A stretch of 64,000 nt of DNA from NCBI GenBank assembly GCA_026419785.1, contig JAODTK010005855.1, positions 62,001 through 126,000 on the forward strand, written 5' to 3'. Below, in pieces: positions 13,701 to 25,700 of the stretch. The DNA is from Sclerodactyla briareus. Its lineage: Eukaryota > Echinodermata > Holothuroidea > Dendrochirotida > Sclerodactylidae. A program made the translations under genes and the position numbers. Under the pieces are notes generated by a model. The model searched no databases and was not told the DNA's origin. It was given only the letters and a program-made list of their open reading frames with translations. How positions within the stretch are numbered: position 1 is the first letter of the stretch; every line of letters begins with the position of its first letter.

Positions 13701-16700
13701 AGCGCATTTTAGGATGCGACAAAAATCGATAGGCAGACAGAGATCGTGGAACATGTGCTTCATAACAACACTTTTGGCCAGGACAACAATTTACAAAGAA
13801 ATTTCTGGACAACCTAGCAGAAAGGCAACTTGTGATGTCACAAGTACTCCTCTAAAAACATGAAAATAATTTCTCAATGCAAATTAGGCTTGCACAATTC
13901 ATGAAACCATATATGGGTAATATAACATTTTTAACAGAAATATGGAAAGCTGCTTTTACTGACTTTCGTGCTCCAACTTTCTCCGCTTTATTCAACCTTT
14001 TTTTCATCTCAAACTAGGTGCTGTTCATCTGCACAGATAACGTCGTTGACACAATCCCCGAGCCTCTCCGTGACCGGATGGAAATGATTGACGTCTACGG
14101 ATATGTCGCTGAGGAGAAAGTCAATATAGCCGATGTGAGTTCCTAGTGCTCATAGGTGTTTTTGTCATTGGGGCTTGTAGACTTGAGGTTATTTGCCTCC
14201 TCCTACTACCTGTGTGACGTATCCTCACACAGGTCCTAATCATAGCCCATAGATTCTCTACTGAAAATTAGAACTAAATATAACTATGAATGTATGGACA
14301 ATGATATCTTGGTCCAGGAGTGATGCACACTTCATGCTGCCTGTGAGCCTGATTGCAGTACATTGACTATTGTGGAAACATTAGCATTGTGCTCTCTGCT
14401 GGCCAGGTTCAGCCTTGTGGACCTGATCTACCTGTGAGGTAACCCACACCCCTATTACCAGAGTTGTTGACTCGAGTCAAGGACTTGTGACTCGAGTCGC
14501 CGTTTTTTTTACTTGTGACTTGACTTGACTTGAAGGGAGTTGACTTGCGACTTGACTGATTGCAGGAATTGAAAAGTGAATGACTCGTGACTTGACTTGC
14601 AGAGAAATGAACTTGTGACTTGACTTGACTTGAACAAATTTGACTTGTCGACATGGAAAAATTCAGTTTTTTTTTTCCTTTTCATCAAACCCAGCTTGGC
14701 GATCGATCGAGCGAGGTACGTCCGTACATTGTAATATTACTAACAGTGTTACGTAGGGCAAAATCAGTCACAGAACCCAGGGCTGCCGTCCCCGTCCCGC
14801 GTGAGAGCACAGACCGCGCCCCGCGAAACCCACAAGCGCTGGTGGGTACTGTCCAGGTACTTGTACAAGCCAAACATGTCTCAATTTTCTGCTCAGGAAC
14901 ACTTGCAAGCGTCAGGCCCTTGTTCAACCGAATAATGAAGTCACCAACCGATAATGAATCACTGACCGATAATGATATAAAAATTGACCGATAATGAATC
15001 ACTAATCGATAATGATATAAAAATTGACCGATAATGAAGTAACTTTTCAAACCGATAATGAATCATGGGTTTAACCGATAATGAATTAACAATTTTCTTA
15101 ACCTATAATGAATCACCAATTGACCGATAATGAAGTAACTTTTTTTATGAATCACTAACCGATAAGGATATAAAAATTGACCGATAATGAATCACTAATC
15201 GATAATGATATAAAAATTGACCGATAATGAATCACTAATCGATAATGATATAAAAATTGACCGATAATGAAGTTAGTAACTTTTCAAAACCGATAATGAA
15301 TCATGGGTTGCTTAACCGATGTAATGAAGTAACAATTTTTCTTAACCTATAATGATCACCAATTGACGATAAGAAGTAAACTTTTTTATGATCAATAACC
15401 GATAATGATAAAAAACCAAAAAAAATTTGACCGTAAATGATCACTAATCGATAATGATTATAAAAATGTGACCGATAAGAAGAACTTTTCATTTTTTTGC
15501 GATAGGGTAAGGGGAGGGGTGGGGGGTGGGTACGGAACACAGGTAACATAAACCTCCGTAAAACGAGGTCCCGATCGGCTGAAATGGTTCCAATCGATTG
15601 CTCATGCCAATTTCTATCCGGAACTATGTATTTTTTTTTTTTAACCCTTCTATAAGGCCGATAACGCAAAAATTGTAAATGGGGCACAAGATGGGGATTG
15701 CAGAAAAATGGAACCGGGTCATTTGGATCCGTGAAACCGAATAAAGTGTTCATGTGATGTCAATTACACTTCATCGATCTGACAACTCCGATTTACATAG
15801 TATCTATGTCAAATTAACAGTGGTCAAATTATTTTCAGGCCGATATGAGGCTAGGGAAGGCTTCAAAAAACGGCGTTTTCGGGGGAATTTATCTTAAGCG
15901 ACCAAGTAGAATATAACCGGAAGTCGACTTATATGAAATTTCATCGATAACCCACCCCGAAGTTCCAGTTTATTGTCACGTCTCCAAATGCAAGATTCCC
16001 TAAGCTGGGGTCCTTTTTTATATTACACAAAAAAAAGATATAGGGAAATGAATTGCGCCATTGTGTTTGCCGCCCCAAACACCTTCCGTTTTCTGTTCTT
16101 TATTCATTTTGATTTTGATTGGCAGACCTATTCTCTGAAAAATAGTGCAACATGCCCGCGCCGCCACCGGGTGTGGTGTGTGTGTTGGGGGGGGGTTCAA
16201 CCACCCGACCGTCCGCGACCGTGGTTGTGGTGTTCACCCCCCCCCCACTTGTGTGCAGCAAATGCAAAGTACTCCATAGGCAATAAATCCAATTGACATT
16301 TTTGACGCACCTTAACTTCCTGCCATTTATAGGCTTGTAGCCTATCGTGGGGTATCTACAACCGTAAGTTTGCAAAAACACTGGTCGGATTGTTCAGTTC
16401 CTCACTCCACATTGAAGGTGGGCCTGTCATCATTGCGCAATATAAAATGCATCGCTCCCTTGAACTAGACTTTGGTATAGGTGTGTACCGCAAATGCAAT
16501 GCATTCATTATTACAATATCAAAACTACGTTGTGCGTAGAATTTGACAAAATTGAGGTGTGATGCTTTTGTCATTTACCAGAGAGTTGCCGCATTTTTTA
16601 TGGGCCTGGGTCGCGATACGAGATTATCTTCATAAATTTTTGCTCGCGGCCGGAATAAATACGCCCCCGTAATCGGGACCCATTGACCAAGGTGTTTCGA

Positions 16701-19700
16701 TGGCGGCCAATGCCCATAAGGTCATTTGCATCGATCTGTGGTGTCAAAATGTAAGAAAAAAACGTTTTCCCTGTACGAGATCCCTTGACCACCCATTCTG
16801 GCGCTCCGTTTGGATGGCCTGCGCTTGTTCCGTAGCATTAAACGCTTGCGGTTACCGACGAACGCTTTTTCTCTAAAAAGGAATGGATATTGATATAAGT
16901 ATTCCTGTGAGTCAATTTGTTTGTGGATCGTACTAGAACGTATAACGTTAATCGATAAAGATTCCTATTCCCGTGTTAAGTTGATTATTATCGTACGGAT
17001 ACGCAATTGATATTGATTAGGCCTAATTAATGTCCTGGTGATCAATTGGTTCGTACGAAAACGGAATCTATATGATCAAAAGTAATGACCAACCCAAGGG
17101 CACGTGATGATCAATTAATCTCGTACGAATACGCAACCGATATAAATATATGTCTGTCAGTTATGAGTCAATTGGGTCGTACAAAACCTTAACGATATTG
17201 ATCTAAATTATGCCAGTGGTGAGTCAATTGTCAATTAGTACGTACGAAAACGCAAGCGATATTGATTATAAGTAGTCGGGGTTGAAAAATTGGTTCGGAT
17301 GAAAACGGAATCGATATTGTCTAAGGTAGTGCGTGGGAAGGAAGTCGATATTTGTTTCGTACGAAATGACAATTGATATTGATTGCGTGTGCCCGCAGTG
17401 ATGAGTCAATTAGTTCGTACGAATACGGAATCGCGTATGGAGCTTGGGGTCATTGGTGAAGTCCAATTGGTTCGTTAGAATACGGCAACCATCACGACTC
17501 CATTATCAACGACTAAGACAGGTGCGTGTGGCACAGCATAATAATTTAGAATTATTGGCACCTATCAGCTACAGTATTGACCCTGACGCGCCACATGGGA
17601 GCTCACTAGTCCCGTTCACTCTGTTTAGTAAACAGGGAAGGCAAAATGACCTATTGTTGTATGCTCCAAGAAGTCAAATTAGTGGCGTTCGGCTTATCAT
17701 AACGGTTTTTTTAACTAAAGTATGACTTAATAGCTCATGCTGCGCATGCGTGCGGCTGAGCAACCCCAGACGACAAATTGACATGAGTGGTCCACATGTC
17801 CTGCGCAACATTCATCCCTCGATGTGGGATACGTGCGCCAAGCCGTATACATGTTTCATGTAAAATTAATGCGAATGTCTGCAGTTGGCTTAAGAATCCC
17901 TGATTCCTGTCGCCCTTTGCCTGTTATGTCGGAGGACCGTTCGTCATAATCACCGATTTTCCAAGCTTTGCCATATTTGAATAGAAGTCTTGTCATGGCC
18001 TCGCCAGAGATCGGGCAGTATGGATGGGGGCGGGAGATGCACAATGAAATTCGCAATTTCAAAATCGTGTATTGTGCGTCAGAATACTTTATTGATCCAT
18101 ATAACTTAATTAGTTGGCTGAGAATAGACAGGCAATCAATGGGCATTCCACTCCTTGTTCGATAATGTGCGGCGTACGGTGTTGGTCCCGATTCTCTATA
18201 TATATCGATTTGTCCACCTAGACAAGTTGTCGCTTCCGGTGAAACTTCGTTTTCTACAATCTTGGACAAAACTACTTTGGAACACCTTCTAACAGTTTAG
18301 TACGTGATGTCCAATCCTGACCCCTTCCCCGTACAAAGTTTGCATTGACAAGGCCTCAAACACAGCATAATCCCCGTGGTTCAACATTTATACTCTTTGC
18401 TCGTATTGATGATCATTGTTGCAGAAGAGCGAAATCAGTGGGTGTTTCAATAGGTTTTTTGGCCAATATTGTAGATGCTGACAGATAAACTTGTTTTTCT
18501 GAACCAATTGTTTAGTTGAGTGTTTGGTTGTGTTATGTTTTGTTGTGGTTCTTATTCCATGAAAGTTTTTACTTTTTTTTCTCTAAAAATGTACTTCAAC
18601 TACTATTCCCCAAGTGCAGAAGGGAGCAAGCAGCAACGAGGTTGGTTGAGATTTTTCGCATATCATGCTGATCTCAGGGCCAACAATGAGTAACCTATCG
18701 ATGATAATTATCAGTCTCGTCCCGTTGAAATACCAGTAATTATTATGTTGTTTGTGTTGACAGTTTCGACGTTTTTTTTTTTTTTGCGAAACGTCGTATA
18801 ATGTGACTTCCCTGGTAGTAGTTCCATGTACTTTCCGTGGGTGAGAGTTTTCACATTTTGACGTACACATTCGTTTCACACTTTTATAAGTTATTTTGGA
18901 ATTTCTTTGTTCCAAGCAATATTTTCATCATCGATTGCGTTGCTTATTTTCACATTCTGAAAAAACGGACAAGAACCCAGTTCCAGAACCCAAGTGATCC
19001 ATGTCATCATTCTTGAACTGCATATAGTAATTAGTTCAAAGGATTTGAGGTTTGTGAGGAGGGCATATGATTAAGCATACCTAGATTTGTATAGCCCTCC
19101 GTTGACAGTCTTACAACCCACCTCTACTTCTGGCACAACCTGGGCTCGTGCCGCTCATCATTGGGGGAATTATGATCGCCACTAGTTATCCCTTCGATCG
19201 GGGCTCACTCGTTAGATGTCATCTGTTGGATCACGTCAAAAGGAAATAATACAAAGTCACATCTCAGCACATGCCCACCAAAAGATGTCCATGTGGTACG
19301 GAGCTTTGGTGGATTCAGAAGCATGGGCGGCGCCAACAGGTATTTCCCGAAGAGGGTGCCAGATTTCCCCGGCGATCCCCCAATGAAATTTTTCTGATTT
19401 AGCTCGCCGAATTGTGCACCCCTACCCACCCACAAAAAAAACCTCTCCATTTTTCATGTATTCATTTTTCCACTTCCTAATTTTTTCCTAATTTTTTGCT
19501 CATTTTTCCTTCGTTCTCTCACAATCTCTCGCTTTTTTCCTCCTCCTCCCCGACACCCTCCGATTCTTTCCCCGGGGGGTCCACTGCTGAGTCCCCGACG
19601 AGGGGGGCCTGTCCCCCCCCCCTCCGCTGGCGTCGCCCCGGTCCAAAGTTCACTAATCCTGCTTGATATGACGATATGGTAACTGGGAGGGGAAATCCCA

Positions 19701-22700
19701 AAGTTTCTAGTCGCTGAGGCAAACATTCGTTTTATAGGCTTTAGGCCAGCCTTCGTTTTGTATTGACCGAGTACGGTCAGAATTATCATTCTGCCGTACG
19801 TATTATACGTAATTTTTCAATGGGGAACCGATTCCGGGTGAAGAATGCCAAAACGCCGGTTCATCAACACCCAAAAATCTACATTGATGCACTTTGTCCA
19901 CAAATTATGGGCTTTTCAAGTCACCCATGTTTCACCTCTTTTGTAACTCTCTACGGTGGCCGAAAAAGGTTGATCCTTAAAAAATCAGACCATGCCACTC
20001 CTTATCCAATTAAATAACGGAACCGGGGAAAGTTTGAGCGGCGAACACAATGGCGCACTTCATTTTCCCTCACCTTGTTTATTTTTTGGTTCAGACATAG
20101 CGATGTTAGCTTGGATCTAGCTTTTTTCTGAGTGACGTCAATTCGTAAATGCAATATGCTATGAGCTCTGGGTAAGCTCATTGGATCACGTCGTGCTGAG
20201 AATGCATCAATATGTCCGACTTGGTATTTTCACTCGTCCCTGGAGGCAAATTAAAAAGCTGTTTGAAAAGCATTTCCTAGCCTCAACTCGGCCTGAAATA
20301 GCATTTTTAAATTAACACTATTTTGAGACATAGCATCTATGCGAATCGGAGCATGTCAAATTGAAGAATTGCAAATTTCATCACGGTGCCACTCAATCCG
20401 GATTCTAACGGTTTCGAATTAACCTGGTTCACTATTTGTTTTGAAATCCCCACCTTGACTTTTTTGTACACTCCTCCGTTAAGGTTAAAATACCTAGTCG
20501 ATAGAAATTTTGCATTGAGAAATCGATTGGAACTATTTTCAGCCCAATCGGACCCTCGTTTGACTGAGTGATGGTTACGGTTTTCCGTGAACCCACACCC
20601 CCCTACTCCCCCACCCATTCCCCGAAATAAAATGAAAAAAGTTACTTCATTAATCGGTCATTTTTATATCATTATCGGTAAGTGATTCATTATCGGTCGA
20701 ATTTTGTATCATTATCGGTTAGTGTTTTATAAAAAAGTATACTTCCTTATCGGTCAAATGGGGATTCAATTATCGGTTAGAAATGTTACTTCATTTAATC
20801 TTAGACCAATGATTCTTATCGTTTGGAAAGTTACTTACTCATTATCTGGTCACATTTGTATATCATTATCGGTTAGTGATTTCATATCGGTCAATTTTTA
20901 TATCATATCGGTTAGCGATCAATTAGCGGTTGGTTTACTCATTATCATGTTTTGTAACAGCCCACCCCGCCCGCTAAGCGCTGTATGGTACGTCCGCACT
21001 GCTTCCAACAAAACTTTGAACGATATGATTTCAATTCTGAATCATTTTGGGCAAGTGACTAGTGCTTACTCTAAGGTGCGCGATTCCCCTGAAAAAAAAA
21101 TAAATCATATGCGTGATATTCCCGGCGCTGATTTTATTAGCAGGAATGTGCCTGGAAATTCTACTCTCCAAACTTTCTAACCTCCACTATGTACTCATCG
21201 CCCGATTGATAATTTTATTATCAGTGTCAAACACAAACACCCACTACTACTACAAACCCCTTCATGCCTGAGCCACATGGTATATGTTACATTTTTGTTA
21301 TGATCATGCTCCTAAATTGAAATCTCACATCTGATTTGTCATTTGATTTGATATTATTCACAAAAGAATATAAAAATTCATTCTAAATTCCCCTCAACTT
21401 TTTTGTTTTTTTTTTTCCACGTTGTCACAATTTCTTGACGTGATGAACGCCAGGCTAGCGGGAAGTTGCTTGCTGCAACGTACAAACACATCAACATTCA
21501 CAGCTATGTACGATTTTCAATACATCGTTCCACTGCAGGGCATGGGAAAAACAACTGTTACACCCACATGTTTTATGCAGCACAATGGGCCATTTTTCAG
21601 TTTAGGCATGTTTTAGTTCTGGACAAAAATCATAGAGTTTGAGTGTGATGAGTTGTAGGCCTCTCTATAGCCCCATGATATGATAGAAATATGGGCAACC
21701 CTAACAGTCCCCAGGAGAGCATTTCATGCACTCCTGGAATTTCTAAAAAAATTGTAGGACTGAACCCTGTGATCATGAGAGTAGAGATACTCCCACATAC
21801 GAAGTATTTCTTCTCCAATTCCGGACAGGCAGAGCGAAATCCACTAGAAGCCATCGTTGCACGACTAGCCGGGGCCAGTCGGAAAGCTCTTTCCAGTCTT
21901 GACTCTTCCTCCGTGGTCCACTCTGCCATTCTGTGGCAGCGCAAAGCACAGCCACCCACGTGCATTTTGTGGTCAAATCGATTTAGTAAATGCATGTCCT
22001 ATGGTATTTTCCCTCACAATATATCGCAGTCGCAGTGACCCTGGCTGGCTGGCTCCAAACACACAACCTCAAGAGCAGAAAGCCGGAACCACTAGTCTGT
22101 AGTCACAAGATCATAATATGTGCCATGTGTACATAGTCATTGGGTAATGAAGGGATAATGTTCAAGGTGAATGCCTACACGATCACAGGATGGAGGGGCG
22201 GGGTCCTTACCTTGTCTACCAAGGATGTCAGCACATCACAAAGAATTCTGTTTTGTTTTGGATTCTATTCAGTCTCAGAGTGAATCGATCAACAAATTAG
22301 GTTCATCCTGTTGTCTGTGGTTGATGTTGGCTTGTATCTTGTGAGGGTCGAAGTCGAGTACTGGAAGGGCACCTGCTGCCAGCGGTTTGTGCGCACTCTG
22401 CTGTACCTTATGCTGAGGAATAAGAGATTGTTTTTTTTTTTTTCAGACAACACCTGGGTGGTGATGTAATCCTGGGTTTGGGATAGATAGAATAACATAA
22501 ACAAACGTGGCAGCATGTGTATAATGAATAACTGTGACTGACTTGACTTCGAACAACTTGACTCGTGACTTGACTTGACTTGCAACAATTGACTTTTGAC
22601 TGACTTGATTGCAAGAAAATGAGGCAACTTGTAACTTGACTTGACTTGTCTGGAAAAAGACCGGACTTGCGACTTGACGTGATGATTATTGACTTGTGAC

Positions 22701-25700
22701 TGACTTGACTGATGAAAAAGTGACTTGTCAACAACTGCCTATCTTTAAACGAGTCATGAAAAAATGAGTTGTTAAGCTGATGAAACCAACACCCAGCAAC
22801 AAAGCAACACGAAACTATGGGGCCTGCTGGTTTGGAACTCACTTTCCGCTATCATAAGAGAGGCTCTGACATTGGGTGTATTTCAGAAAAAAAAAGGCCC
22901 TATCTTCTGCTTTGCGTTTGACTTCATTGTATAGCATCACAACTTCTGTGGTACCACTTTGCCTTGTTTTGGTTCTTATTTCTGTCTGTCATTCCTGTGA
23001 AAGTCTCGGGTTTAAGTATAACAAATAATTCTTAATATTCATTACTGTCAATGTGACAACATGTCAACTGTAATATCCTTTTACACTAAAACTGATCCCA
23101 CTAGATGTCACAATACATTTGAAAAGTTGTTTCCAAGCCCAGATGGACATTTGTACTAGCCTTAATGAACCCATTGCCTTGCTGGTAATGCTCAGGGATA
23201 CCTGGTAGAGCATGGCGACAACCCAGGTATGAAAACAATTCAGCTCCCTACGACTGAGAGAAATCTGGTGGGTGCGCAAGCATAGGCTGGTGAGAAATTA
23301 TGGCAAGGAAATGCACTAATAACGTTCGTTTGCTCCCCAGAAATATTTGGTTTTGCAGTCATCGAAGAGCAGACCGGGCTTGGACAAGAAGCAGGTGACC
23401 ATCTCTGAAAATGCGATGCACACCCGAATCAAGCATCATACTGCAGAGAGTTCTGGGGGCCGAACGGCAGACACAAATAGACAAGGTATGAAACACGTAT
23501 GATAATGGATGGCTATTCTCCTGTACGCTGGGAAAACACCATCTGTAAACGACAATTGACAGAATTTTTAGCATATTTCCATGGTACTGTCTGGCTGTCA
23601 TACAAGGTGATCAAAAAGGAAACTGTGTACTGAGCTTGGAAGACAAACTATATCATGTTTGTGTTGAATCACTGATAAACTTTACTTGCCAACACACTCT
23701 ATATCTACACCGTAATATTTCACTAGCAATCAGGCCAATAAAATGCTGCCAATATTTGTCAGCAGCCGTTAAATTATAAATCGAGATGTTATAAATGACA
23801 GTCAGTATCAATGTGTTTCATTGGTTTTGTAATCCTTCAGCTTGTTCCTTCTCACCAAATTCTGTTGCATGGGTATAAACCTAATGTTAAAGAAACTCAT
23901 AGCTTGGGAAACTGTTAATACAGTATGCTGTCCTTCCACTTCTCAGATTTATAGGAAAGCCGCTTTCAAGATCATCAAAGAGGGGATCCAACAAATCACC
24001 GTCAACGAAGACAATCTCCAGGATTTTGTTGGGAAACCAATCTTCACAACTGAGAGGATGTACGAGAAGACTCCCCCGGGAGTCGTGATGGGTCTAGCAT
24101 GGACTGCAATGGTGAGTCAGGGGTCGTGATGGGTCTAGCATGGACTGCAATGGTTGAGTCAGGAGGTCATGATGGGTTTAGGATGGACTGCAACGGGTGA
24201 GTCAGGGGCTTGTGATGGGGCTAGAATGAACTGCAATGGGTGAGTCAAGATGTTGTGATGGGTCTAGCATGGACTGCAATGGGTGAGTCAGGGGTCGTGA
24301 TGGGTCTAGCATGGACTGCAATGGGTGAGTCAGGGGGTTGTGATGGGTCTAGTCTGGACTGCAGGGTCAAGGAGTCATGATGAGGCTACCATGGGCTGCA
24401 ATGGGTGAGTCAGGAGGCCGTGATGGGTCTAGCGTGGATTGCAATGGGTGAGTCACAAAGTCATGGTGGGGCTAGCCTGGACTGCATTGGATGAGTCAGT
24501 GAGTCACAAAGTCATGGTGGGGCTAGCCTGGACTGCATGATGGGCAAGTCAAAATTGGGATATACGAAGAGACATGCCTAGATTCATTAGGCTTGATGTG
24601 ACATGCATACACATATGTGCTGACGCTATATCCCCACTATTAGATTCTCCTGATTACATGCGAGTTTGGTTAGTTTCCGACAAGTTTTAATATGCGCTAT
24701 GTGTATGTTATAATTCATTTCATGTTGTAATGTGAAATTAGTTTTTGGATGTATGTTACAATCAGTGGTAAATAAATTCCCAACATTTGTCATTCTCCAA
24801 ATAGAAAAGATGGAATTTAAAGTTGCATATTTTGTATGTATTATTTTAGGCAAACCATACATACACTTGATCCTAATTTACCTAAAGGCTATACCCACCA
24901 ACTGAAGAAGCAATTTTGAGGCTGGAATTTTCACAGGAGAATGATTCAAATATGGCATATAATTAAACATGCCGTGCTCCCTAACCATATAGAAGATATG
25001 TCAACCGTGAATCCTAACACCCACTATTATTCTCATTGTGTACTATGATAGGGGGATCTACGCTATATATCGAGACAGCCCTGAAGAGGAGGTTAGAAGG
25101 TGACAAAGAGGGTATGGGGTCGATCGAGGTCACCGGCAATTTAGGAGACGTGATGAAGGAGAGCGTTCACATCGCTGCGACCTACGCCAAGTCATTCCTG
25201 ATGCAACACCACCAGGGCAACGACACTCTCCAGAGCTCCCACATACACCTGCATGTACCTGAAGTAAGTACCGAGGATAATGATACACAGTCTGGTAGTT
25301 GCTCATATATTGCTTCAGAGCTCCTATATGCACCTGCATGTACCTGAAGTAAGTACCGAGGATAATTATCACAGTCTGGTAGTTGCTCATATATGCTTCA
25401 GAGCTCCCACATACACCTGCATGTACCTGAAGTAAGTACCGAGGATAATGATACACAGTCTGGTAGATGCTCCCACGTACACTGGAATGTACCTTGAGTA
25501 AGTACTGAGGATAATTGTGTTCCTATGGTATACTTGCCGAGCAGAGGATCGAACCTATTCAAGGCCCAGCAAGGGTGCAGACCTGGATACTGCACCTATT
25601 GTCAGCTGCGAAGCCCTCTCCGATACATGGAATAAGGCAATGTCTCTTTGGCGGTACCTCAATGTGGGGGTGGGGCTAACACTGGAGATGAAGGAAACTG

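Larger units (their letters stand above)
14925..20955. mobile_element. Large inverted-repeat element, about 6 kb, inside LONP1 intron 8
   Basis: The segment 14925-16165 and the reverse complement of 19950-20955 share one colinear series of blocks: the CCGATAATGA arrays, a GGGTGGGGG-type purine block (15505-15530 against 20590-20612), AAACGAGG, TTCCAATCGATT, TCAGGCCGA, and TGCGCCATTGTGTT (16056 against 20052). Arms are diverged, with many indels. Between them lie about 3.8 kb without a recognisable transposase. This is the architecture of a DNA transposon with long terminal inverted repeats and terminal tandem arrays, probably non-autonomous or decayed. I could not define target-site duplications. 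Confidence 0.7.

Noticed and set aside
17444..17725. ORF inside the 6 kb element as a transposase candidate
   Set aside because: No catalytic motif or DNA-binding motif visible, and its start overlaps the TTCGTACGAA array.
24082..24545. CRISPR-like regular repeat
   Set aside because: Units are contiguous without unique spacers, contain eukaryotic exon sequence, and the surrounding gene has introns.
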